Source of the DNA: Helicobacteraceae bacterium
GTDB taxonomy: Bacteria > Campylobacterota > Campylobacteria > Campylobacterales > Sulfurimonadaceae
Assembly: GCA_027068615.1 (NCBI GenBank)
Contig: JAMOQV010000245.1
Span: 1-11,029, forward strand
Direction: 5' to 3'
Length of the DNA stretch: 11,029 bases
Shown one piece after another: positions 5,927 through 11,029 of the stretch (position 1 is its first letter; each line of letters begins with the position of its first letter). The notes below the pieces were generated by a model. That model worked only from the letters and a program-made list of their open reading frames with translations. It ran no database searches and was not told where the DNA came from. The position numbers were made by a program, and so were the translations under genes.

Positions 5927-7135
5927 TTAGTTAAATTGTTTTAAAAATGCTTTTATATTTTTTGCAGCTTGACGGATACGGTTATCATTTTCAATTAAAG
6001 CGATGCGAACATAGCCCTCTCCATACTCTCCAAAACCAATACCTGGTGCTACTGCAACTTGTGCTTCTGTTAGAAGTCTTTTTGAAAACTCCAAACTTCC
6101 TAAATGAGCTACACACTCTGGTAGTTTTGCCCAAACAAACATACTTGCTTGATTTCTTCTTATATGCCAACCAGCTCTGTGAAATGCTTCTATAAGTACA
6201 TCTTGACGGTGGTCATACTTATCTGTTATATCTCTTACACATTGTTGATCACCATTTAGTGCTACTGTTGCAGCTACTTGTATCGGTGTAAACATACCAT
6301 AATCTAACCACGATTTTATCTTTTGTAAAGCTCCGATTAGTCTAGGATTTCCTACAAAGAAACCAACTCTCCAACCTGCCATATTGTAAGATTTACTAAG
6401 TGTAAAAGACTCAACTGCTACATCTTTAGCACCCTCTACACTCATAATAGATGGTGTTTTATACCCACCAAATGTTATATCTCCATAAGCTATATCACTT
6501 ATTACATAAAATCTTTTTTCTTTAGCCATAGCTACAAGACGAACATAGAAATCTTGTGTAACCGTTGCCGTTGTTGGATTATGTGGGAAGTTTACTAAAA
6601 CATATTTTGGTTTAGGTGAACTCTCTTTAAAAACTCTCTCTAAATCTTCAAAAAATTTATCCTCTTTTACTTTGTAATCTTCATCAAACTCTATACCAAA
6701 CTTGATAACATTTCCACCAGCAAGGATAAAACTATATTCATGAATTGGGTAAGTTGGATCTGGGACAACTGCTACATCCCCCGGGTTTGTGATAGCATAA
6801 GTAAGGTGTGCATAACCCTCTTTAGAACCCATAGTAGCCACACACTCTGTCATAGGATCTAAATCACAGTTATATCTTCTTTTATACCAATCAGCTATCG
6901 CCATCAAAAGTTTAGGAATACCTTTTGAGGTAGAATAACCATGAGTTTTTGTTTTTTGGGCTGATTCTACAAGTTTTGCACGGATATGCTCAGGTGTATC
7001 ACCATCAGGATTACCCATAGAAAAGTCTATAACATCTTTTCCAGCTCGTCTCTCAGCCATTTTTATATCATTTACTTCTGCAAAAACATACTTTGGAAGT
7101 CTCTCTACTCTGTTAAATTTTATCTCATCAAACAT
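5927..7135 (-). CDS. alaC: AlaC-type class I/II aminotransferase (alanine / LL-DAP-like)
   Basis: PLP enzyme of fold type I, 402 residues. FTLSKSYNMAGWRVGF holds the PLP lysine (Lys248). NFPHNPTT (Asn186), SDIAYGD (Asp214, Tyr217) and the C-terminal YVRIALIEN Arg377 for the substrate carboxylate are all present. It matches remembered E. coli AlaC along its whole length (DFSMGNPDG, HGYSTSKGIP, GSKEG, GDQQCVRDI, SLEFSKRLL), so pyruvate/glutamate transamination to alanine is the best call. Annotations often name such proteins LL-diaminopimelate aminotransferase, which is less likely. The ATG at 7135 is chosen because AGGAA lies about 7 bases upstream; a TTG one codon earlier is the only longer option. 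Forty-seven bases separate it from the periplasmic protein gene, the widest gap in this series, so an extra promoter there is possible. Confidence 0.93.
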   Translation of the reverse strand: MFDEIKFNRVERLPKYVFAEVNDIKMAERRAGKDVIDFSMGNPDGDTPEHIRAKLVESAQKTKTHGYSTSKGIPKLLMAIADWYKRRYNCDLDPMTECVATMGSKEGYAHLTYAITNPGDVAVVPDPTYPIHEYSFILAGGNVIKFGIEFDEDYKVKEDKFFEDLERVFKESSPKPKYVLVNFPHNPTTATVTQDFYVRLVAMAKEKRFYVISDIAYGDITFGGYKTPSIMSVEGAKDVAVESFTLSKSYNMAGWRVGFFVGNPRLIGALQKIKSWLDYGMFTPIQVAATVALNGDQQCVRDITDKYDHRQDVLIEAFHRAGWHIRRNQASMFVWAKLPECVAHLGSLEFSKRLLTEAQVAVAPGIGFGEYGEGYVRIALIENDNRIRQAAKNIKAFLKQFN

Positions 7136-7182
7136 CAAAATTCCTAAATTAAAAGTCTAATGCCATTTTAGCGAAATAAAGT

Positions 7183-7995
7183 TTATTTAGGAATAAGGAT
7201 AAGTGGGTCTTTTACATTTTTAAGAGTATATAAATCAGATATTTTGATATAACTAGCTTGTATAGGTATATTTAATTTTATATATTTAGTCTTTTTATCT
7301 TTTTTTAACACCTTTATTAAATGTAAAGATTTATCATAGTAGGTTATATATGGATACCAACTATTTCTTCTAGTACTTTTTATCTCTAAAGTTGAAACAC
7401 CCTCAACATTTAACCAATGTGCATATAAAGATCTTTTTAATACTATTTGAGAAAATCCGTAAAGGTCTTGAATATCCAAATAACCATCACTCATATCTAT
7501 ATTGTATGACCATTTTGTTGGAGATTCTCTTTTTATATCTACTATATCACAACCTCTTTTTAAAAGTTCTTGCTGAAATATAATGGGGTCTGTTGCATAC
7601 TCAGAGTTTAAAGATATACTCCAAGTAAATTCTGATACATTTAAATTTGAAGATACTGTTACATATCTATAGTATCCTATCTCTCTTAATGTATCACTCA
7701 TTATTTTTAAAAAAAACAGCGGAGAACCATTTGTTGTAAAACTAAGATTTAACTCTTGAGGCTTTTTAAAAAAAAGATTTAAAAGACCATTGTCTTTTAA
7801 AGTTTTTATAACTTTTACATTATCTATCTTATCTTGAGTATAAAAATTTTCAGATGGAGTAAATATAATATCTATAAAATCTTTATTTTGAGTATATATC
7901 TTTTCACCTATAAAAGATTTTATCTTTAAATCTAATAATTCATCTGAATATAGATTTACTAGTAAAAATGCTACGGTAAAAAAGATTTTTACCAT
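7183..7995 (-). CDS. Secreted (periplasmic) protein of unknown function
   Basis: A 270-residue protein with a signal peptide: MVK, a hydrophobic core (IFFTVAFLLVNLY) and a likely cut near residues 17-18 (YS-DE). The mature part is rich in beta-type alternation with many Tyr, Ser and Lys, and has one Cys (RGCDIVDI). No enzyme motif is visible. The start is supported by AAAGG 6 bases upstream, and the gene overlaps the RodZ-like gene by 7 bases, so the two are coupled. From memory, C. jejuni has a periplasmic protein gene at the same place (Cj0151c). A link to the envelope work of the neighbouring membrane protein is an inference from coupling and synteny. Confidence 0.85.
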   Translation of the reverse strand: MVKIFFTVAFLLVNLYSDELLDLKIKSFIGEKIYTQNKDFIDIIFTPSENFYTQDKIDNVKVIKTLKDNGLLNLFFKKPQELNLSFTTNGSPLFFLKIMSDTLREIGYYRYVTVSSNLNVSEFTWSISLNSEYATDPIIFQQELLKRGCDIVDIKRESPTKWSYNIDMSDGYLDIQDLYGFSQIVLKRSLYAHWLNVEGVSTLEIKSTRRNSWYPYITYYDKSLHLIKVLKKDKKTKYIKLNIPIQASYIKISDLYTLKNVKDPLILIPK

Positions 7996-8816
7996 TTAGA
8001 ACCTTTATTTAGTTTTTTAAATTCTTTTAATGATATAGGTTTTAATTCCGCATCAATATATGAAAATCTTATCTTATCTCCAAAATCTTTCTTTTTGCCA
8101 TCTATTTCAAATTCTATCTGATTATGTCCAAATAAAATTAGCCAATCTTTAGTAGAATTTAATTCTAAAGAATTTTTAACAACCAGTTGATGATGTTTAT
8201 TATTGTCTATCTCTATATAACCAACCCATACTTTTGATTTTGGTAATATTTTTAAAGACTTAACAATTTTTTTCGGCTCTTTTTTCTCTTTTACTTGTTG
8301 AATCTCTTTTGCTTCTGCTACTTTTTTCTCTTCTTTAGGTTCATCTATATTTTTTGTTACATTTAAATCATCTGTTTTAATAATCTTTTTTGTTATATTT
8401 TCCTCTTGAACCACTTTTTCTTTTATATCTTCTATAAGTGCATTATCTACATTTTCATTTTCTACAGAAGAATCTTTTAAACTAAAATACAACGCTATTG
8501 CTAATACTAAAAATATAATTATATAGATAATAGTATTATTGCTGTTTTTTTTCTCTCTAACGGCTATAAATATCTCTTTGTTGTCATTATCAGAGCCTGA
8601 AAATTGATCAAAATAATTATTTGCACTATCCCTTATATCAGATAAATCAACTTTATATTCTCTCTCAAGGATAGATATAAATCCTATAATCTGCACTTTA
8701 TTTAAATCTTCAAAACTATTGTGTAAAATAGCTTGAATATGCCCTTTTGGTACATGAGTTTGTTCATGTATCTTTTGAGCGCCTATCTCTTTTAATTTAT
8801 CTATACCACTATTCAT
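7989..8816 (-). CDS. RodZ-like single-pass membrane protein (HTH, TM, linker, C-terminal domain)
   Basis: A 275-residue protein with the layout of RodZ. Residues about 5-60 resemble the RodZ-type HTH (IHEQTHVPKGHIQAILHNSF, then GFISILEREYKVDL). One membrane span lies at about 95-113 (IIYIIIFLVLAIALYF). A long Lys/Glu-rich linker covers about 114-188, and a C-terminal beta domain about 189-275 has WVGYIEIDNN and WLILFGHNQIEFEIDGKKKDFGD, which resembles the DUF4115 domain of RodZ. The N-terminus should be cytoplasmic and the rest periplasmic. RodZ links MreB to the wall machinery; whether this protein does so is an inference from architecture. GGATGAG precedes the ATG, which lies inside rlmB (8-base overlap). 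Confidence 0.8.
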   Translation of the reverse strand: MNSGIDKLKEIGAQKIHEQTHVPKGHIQAILHNSFEDLNKVQIIGFISILEREYKVDLSDIRDSANNYFDQFSGSDNDNKEIFIAVREKKNSNNTIIYIIIFLVLAIALYFSLKDSSVENENVDNALIEDIKEKVVQEENITKKIIKTDDLNVTKNIDEPKEEKKVAEAKEIQQVKEKKEPKKIVKSLKILPKSKVWVGYIEIDNNKHHQLVVKNSLELNSTKDWLILFGHNQIEFEIDGKKKDFGDKIRFSYIDAELKPISLKEFKKLNKGSKW

Positions 8817-9492
8817 ATCTCATCCTATCCATCAAAATAGCCCCAGCAACACTAACATTTAGTGAATCAAATTTATGCGACATCTTTATACTTACAACTT
8901 TATCTATCTTAGACATAACTCTTGAACTAAGTCCATCACCCTCGCTACCCATAACCAAAATCCTTTTTTGAGTTATCTCAGTTTCTCTTATATCACAACC
9001 ACCCATATCTGCACCATAACTAGTAAAACCAGACATTTTAAAATCATTTAAAACATTATGGATATTATGTTCTATAGCCAACGGCATATCAAACAAAGCA
9101 CCTGTACTAGTTCGAGCAACTCCCTCTAATGTAAGATTTTTAATCCCACAAACTACGATAGCATCAACACCAAGAGCATAAGCTGAACGAACCAATGCTC
9201 CGATATTTCCGATATCTGTTAGGTTTGATAAAACTAAGATAAAATCTTTATCAAAAAAAGATTTATAATCACTCAACTCATAATCTTCAACTTCTGCTAA
9301 AAAACCTTGATGATTAGCATTTTTAGTCATCTTTTGAGCAGCTTCATTTGGGATGCGTTTTACAACAAATCCCATTTTCATAAGTCTTGAATACTCTTTT
9401 TTTTCTAACTCTTTTGCTAGATATAGTGTTTTAATCTTATTTGGATGGTTTTGTATAACATAGTATATCGGTTGTTTTGCATAAATTAACAT
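8809..9492 (-). CDS. rlmB: 23S rRNA (guanosine-2'-O-)-methyltransferase, SpoU/TrmH (SPOUT) family, RlmB-like
   Basis: SAM-dependent 2'-O-methyltransferase of 227 residues. The N-terminal 75 residues form the small RNA-binding domain (ending NHQGFLAEVE). The SPOUT core follows with its three motifs: LTDIGNIGALVRSAYALG (91-108, with the conserved Asn and Arg), ILVMGSEGDGLS (178-189) and SLNVSVAGAILMDRMR (210-225), which make the trefoil knot and SAM site. The length and N-terminal domain fit RlmB, which methylates G2251 of 23S rRNA. A tRNA target as for TrmH is less likely. AAGG lies 12 bases before the ATG, a little far. It follows rsmI by 23 bases. Confidence 0.9.
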   Translation of the reverse strand: MLIYAKQPIYYVIQNHPNKIKTLYLAKELEKKEYSRLMKMGFVVKRIPNEAAQKMTKNANHQGFLAEVEDYELSDYKSFFDKDFILVLSNLTDIGNIGALVRSAYALGVDAIVVCGIKNLTLEGVARTSTGALFDMPLAIEHNIHNVLNDFKMSGFTSYGADMGGCDIRETEITQKRILVMGSEGDGLSSRVMSKIDKVVSIKMSHKFDSLNVSVAGAILMDRMRYE

Positions 9493-9515
9493 TTTATTAT
9501 TTTACCTTAGTTTAT

Positions 9516-10334
9516 CTAATGGAGAGTTAAAAGTCTTTGATAACAAGCTTTGGTATTTTCCCCTGTTATTTTTGAAATTAGTTTTGCTTGTTGTTTTTTT
9601 GGTATATCTAGTGAAAATATATCTTTTTGAGTTATTGCTGAAGAGTTTTGAGCTTTGTTGGCTTTAAACACTACAACCCATTCCCCTTTAAAGTTACCAT
9701 CAAGTTTTTGAAGTATCTCAGATGCACTCCCTCTTAAATATCTTTGATATTTTTTAGTAAGCTCTTTTGCTAAAAATATCTCTTGATTTGGGGCATCTTG
9801 AGCCAACTCATTTAAAAGTTTCTCAAGTCTGTGTGGAGATTCATAAAGTACCGTTGTAAAACCGCTGTTTAATGCACTATTTAGAGATGAAGTTCTATCT
9901 TTACCTTTATGTGGTAAAAATCCCCAAAACAGCATCTGAGTCTCAACAAACCCACTAGCTACAAAAGCAGTTAAAACAGCATTTGCACCAGGAAGTACAT
10001 CGTACTTAACACCATTTTTCAAGCAATAATCCACAAGCATCTGAGCTGGGTCACTAACACCAGGCATCCCAGCATCACTTACATAAACAACATTTGATTC
10101 AAAAAAAGATGTATCTAGTTTTTCAATAAAATGTTTTTCGTTGTGTGAGTGTAGAGATATAAACTCTTGATTTTCTTTTGGGGTTATTGAGTATCTTTCT
10201 TTTAAGATATGAAGAAGTTTTTTTGTAACTCTTGTATCTTCACACAAAAGCACATCAGCATCACAAAGAACTTCCATAGCTCTTAGTGATATATCGCCGA
10301 TATTTCCAATCGGTGTTGGAACTAAACTAAGCAA
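9516..10334 (-). CDS. rsmI: 16S rRNA (cytidine(1402)-2'-O)-methyltransferase
   Basis: A 272-residue tetrapyrrole-methylase-fold enzyme that methylates the ribose of C1402 in the 16S decoding centre. The family signatures are all present: LVPTPIGNIGDISLRA at the N-terminus, CEDTRVTKKLL (31-41), YVSDAGMPGVSDP (84-96), LPGANAVLTAF (114-124), FWGFLPHKGKDR (136-147), LYESPHRL (163-170) and KELTKKYQ. It begins with TTG at 10334: there is no ATG between the rpmE stop and the PTPIGN motif, and the next in-frame ATG (residue 20) would cut the motif off. The frame is the same as rpmE, separated only by its TAA and three codons. No strong ribosome binding site is seen, so translation may rely on coupling to rpmE. 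Confidence 0.95.
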   Translation of the reverse strand: MLSLVPTPIGNIGDISLRAMEVLCDADVLLCEDTRVTKKLLHILKERYSITPKENQEFISLHSHNEKHFIEKLDTSFFESNVVYVSDAGMPGVSDPAQMLVDYCLKNGVKYDVLPGANAVLTAFVASGFVETQMLFWGFLPHKGKDRTSSLNSALNSGFTTVLYESPHRLEKLLNELAQDAPNQEIFLAKELTKKYQRYLRGSASEILQKLDGNFKGEWVVVFKANKAQNSSAITQKDIFSLDIPKKQQAKLISKITGENTKACYQRLLTLH

Positions 10335-10343
10335 AGTATATGA

Positions 10344-10544
10344 TTACTTTTTAGCATAACGAGCATTGAATTTTTCAATTCTACCTGCTGTATCTACCAT
10401 TCTTTCAGAACCTGTAAAGAAAGGGTGACATTCACTACAAATATCTACTCTCATAGTATCAGTTAAAGCTTTGTTTTGGAAGCTGTTTCCACATGCACAA
10501 GTTATAGTACAATCAACCATTTTAGGGTGTAAATCTTTTTTCAT
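10344..10544 (-). CDS. rpmE: 50S ribosomal protein L31, zinc-binding form
   Basis: A 66-residue L31 (bL31) of normal length. Cys16, Cys18, Cys36 and Cys39 give the zinc ribbon of the C+ form, followed by the signature HPFFTG and GRIEKFNARY. There is one extra Cys at position 12. Zinc-type L31 can be replaced by a zinc-free paralogue under zinc starvation in many bacteria; no such gene is in this window. AAAAGG precedes the ATG by 7 bases. The gene has its own extended -10 promoter and a 74-base leader with two hairpins, so it probably heads the whole minus-strand series. Confidence 0.97.
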   Translation of the reverse strand: MKKDLHPKMVDCTITCACGNSFQNKALTDTMRVDICSECHPFFTGSERMVDTAGRIEKFNARYAKK

Positions 10545-10551
10545 TTTTTTG

Positions 10552-10619
10552 CCTTTTGATACTCGTCTCGGTACGAATATCTATATATTTTTTAAATCCG
10601 TATGGGGGCAGATTTTAGA
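10552..10619 (-). promoter_or_regulatory. rpmE leader with two hairpins next to the ribosome binding site
   Basis: Read on the minus strand, a first hairpin starts 4 bases after the predicted transcription start: AAAUC pairs with GAUUU (10615-10611 with 10598-10594), extended by a G-U and a G-C pair, with a C-rich loop. The second has an 8-bp stem (10580-10573 with 10566-10559, one G-U pair) and the 6-base loop ACCGAG. It ends one base before the AAAAGG ribosome binding site (10557-10552). Ribosomal protein leaders of this shape are often autoregulatory. I do not recognise a named L31 leader family here. Confidence 0.5.
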
Positions 10620-10625
10620 GTTGAA

Positions 10626-10634
10626 ATTATAGCA
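10626..10634 (-). promoter_or_regulatory. Extended -10 promoter of the rpmE series
   Basis: The minus strand reads TGCTATAAT (10634-10626), a perfect TATAAT with a TG extension. Transcription would start near 10619, giving a 74-base rpmE leader. No clear -35 box is seen, as is usual in Campylobacterota. Confidence 0.7.
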
Positions 10635-10668
10635 AGATTTTCTTAAAAGAAAGTAGTTATTTAAAAAA

Positions 10669-10677
10669 TGATATAAT
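10669..10677 (+). promoter_or_regulatory. Extended -10 promoter of the small structured transcript
   Basis: TGATATAAT, a perfect extended -10 on the plus strand, preceded by an A/T-rich tract. The predicted start is near 10684. It diverges from the rpmE promoter; the two predicted starts are 65 bases apart. Confidence 0.65.
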
Positions 10678-10737
10678 CAAAATACGGTTTCTGCTGTAAG
10701 CTTTATGCAACAGCGGGAACTGTCGCATAAGGTTTTA

Positions 10738-10771
10738 AGCAAATCATAAACCAAAAGGATGGTGATTTGCT
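10738..10771 (+). promoter_or_regulatory. Hairpin locking the ribosome binding site and start of the small ORF
   Basis: AGCAAATCA (10738-10746) pairs perfectly with TGATTTGCT (10763-10771). The ribosome binding sequence GGTGAT (10761-10766), complementary to AUCACC of the 16S 3' end, is half in the loop and half in the stem. The ATG at 10772 abuts the stem. AAAAGGA (10753-10759) lies in the loop. Confidence 0.65.
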
Positions 10772-10846
10772 ATGCTTAAGATTGCACAACTTATCTTAAG
10801 AGCTATCATTGAGATATTCAAGTATCTCAATAATGAAAATAGCTAA
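10772..10846 (+). CDS. Small amphipathic peptide, 24 residues, candidate type I toxin
   Basis: An ORF from ATG at 10772 to TAA at 10844-10846. The first 18 residues (MLKIAQLILRAIIEIFKY) would form one amphipathic helix: Ile/Leu/Phe on one face and Lys, Gln, Arg, Glu and Lys on the other; the tail is polar (Asn/Glu/Ser). Size, charge and pattern fit membrane-acting type I toxin peptides. GGTGAT lies 5 bases upstream, inside a start-locking hairpin. Another ATG at 10759 gives only six codons and overlaps this start, which could couple the two. It has its own promoter and opposes rsmE. It resembles no peptide I can name, and a non-coding RNA with a chance ORF remains possible. Confidence 0.5.
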   Translation: MLKIAQLILRAIIEIFKYLNNENS

Positions 10847-10852
10847 AACTCA

Positions 10853-10870
10853 GAGAGGATTTATCCTCTC
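10853..10870. terminator. Terminator-like hairpin after the small ORF, possibly also for rsmE
   Basis: GAGAGGAT and ATCCTCTC form a perfect inverted repeat (10853-10860 with 10863-10870). On the plus strand it follows the small ORF by 6 bases but lacks a T run. On the minus strand it is followed by TGAGTTTT, so it could also end transcripts coming from rsmE. Confidence 0.5.
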
Positions 10871-10879
10871 GTTATGCAA

Positions 10880-10888
10880 ATTGTATCA
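10880..10888 (-). promoter_or_regulatory. Extended -10-like site facing the small transcript (possible antisense RNA promoter)
   Basis: The minus strand reads TGATACAAT (TG, one base, TACAAT), an extended -10 with one change from consensus. Transcription would begin near 10873 and run back through the terminator hairpin and the small ORF. It lies in the gap after the rsmE stop, where no minus-strand gene needs a promoter. Confidence 0.4.
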
Positions 10889-10908
10889 TAAAAAATCAAA
10901 TCAATTTC

Positions 10909-11029
10909 TTAAAGCAAAATCTTACTAGCAACAGCTAAAACTGCACTCTCAGACCTCATAACCATAGGGTTATTCAGTCTAAATACATCTTGGGATGAAA
11001 GCAACTCTTTTTCATCTTGTGAAAAACCA
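10909..11029 (-). CDS. rsmE: 16S rRNA (uracil(1498)-N3)-methyltransferase, C-terminal end only
   Basis: The last 39 codons of a minus-strand gene cut by the window edge. The reading GFSQDEKEL, then VFRLNNPMVMRSESAVLAVA and the end SKILL, matches the C-terminus of RsmE, where a glycine-rich turn with Ser and Glu, then an L-x(4-6)-LR-ETA helix, closes the SPOUT knot. The usual LRxETA is MRSESA here. RsmE methylates U1498 of 16S rRNA. Position upstream of rpmE agrees with the Campylobacter order. The stop TAA is at 10911-10909. Confidence 0.85.
   Translation of the reverse strand, partial: GFSQDEKELLSSQDVFRLNNPMVMRSESAVLAVASKILL

Larger units (their letters stand above)
10684..10870 (+). ncRNA. 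Highly structured small transcript carrying a 24-codon ORF (type I toxin mRNA-like)
   Basis: From the predicted start to a closing hairpin, almost every base lies in a stem. (1) 10698-10735: 11-bp stem with two G-U pairs, one mismatch, then 4 bp, loop CGGGAA. (2) 10738-10771: perfect 9-bp stem enclosing the ribosome binding region. (3) 10775-10800: perfect 8-bp stem. (4) 10801-10844: 6 bp, one bulge, then 9 bp with a 6-base loop and an asymmetric bulge. (5) 10853-10870: 7 to 8 bp, terminator-like. Such a chain is far from chance in a 190-base intergenic region. It fits a stable regulatory RNA or a toxin mRNA like the AapA family of Helicobacter; I recognise no named RNA family. Confidence 0.65.

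Noticed and set aside
5947..6195. Plus-strand open frame of 82 codons
   Set aside because: Antisense to the C-terminal part of alaC; shadow of its codon use.
7136..7182. Promoter upstream of alaC
   Set aside because: A GCTAAAAT sequence could be a weak -10, but it deviates from the clean extended -10 sites elsewhere in the window, so I do not list it as a feature.
7392..7583. Plus-strand open frame of 63 codons
   Set aside because: Antisense to the secreted protein gene, which has a signal peptide and a good ribosome binding site.
8747..8971. Plus-strand open frame of 74 codons
   Set aside because: Antisense to the rlmB/RodZ-like overlap, where both minus-strand genes are well supported.
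10759..10779. Six-codon ORF overlapping the start of the 24-codon ORF
   Set aside because: Too short to call as a gene. It could serve for coupling but nothing else supports it.

Overview
The window is AT-rich, with long A/T tracts and Lys/Ile/Asn-rich proteins. It reads as chromosome from a member of the Campylobacterota, probably Sulfurimonas-like. The order rsmE, rpmE, rsmI, rlmB, membrane protein, periplasmic protein, aminotransferase, hom is, as far as I remember, the order at Cj0156c to Cj0149c of Campylobacter jejuni, so this is an old, conserved block. Nearly every gene is on the minus strand, so the text below runs from high to low coordinates.

Block 1 (11029 to 10545). The window opens inside the C-terminus of rsmE. 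The 364 bases between rsmE and rpmE are not empty. They hold an extended -10 promoter for rpmE, an rpmE leader with two hairpins, and, on the plus strand, a separate transcription unit of about 190 nt. That unit has its own extended -10 promoter, an almost unbroken chain of hairpins, and a 24-codon ORF for an amphipathic peptide whose ribosome binding site and start are locked by a perfect 9-bp stem. A minus-strand promoter-like site faces it from downstream. This looks like an undescribed type I toxin-antitoxin-like locus and is the most interesting item here.

Block 2 (10544 to 5927). rpmE (zinc-type L31), rsmI (TTG start), rlmB, a RodZ-like single-pass membrane protein, a secreted protein of unknown function, and alaC lie in one tight, partly overlapping series. 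Three products modify rRNA or belong to the ribosome.

Block 3 (5920 to 3129). An Rpn-type PD-(D/E)XK nuclease has been wedged between alaC and hom. Homoserine dehydrogenase follows with an ACT domain, then two short unrecognised genes that overlap by 8 bases.

Block 4 (3113 to 1). A complete cysteine-type formate dehydrogenase catalytic subunit stands without partner subunits. Downstream is a DUF4258/DUF2283 pair (toxin-antitoxin-like), then a decayed second copy of the formate dehydrogenase 3' part. That copy has lost internal segments and was hit by a 162-bp fully palindromic MITE-like element with perfect 17 to 18 bp terminal inverted repeats and a target duplication. The first 103 bases may hold the end of a plus-strand gene entering from the left.
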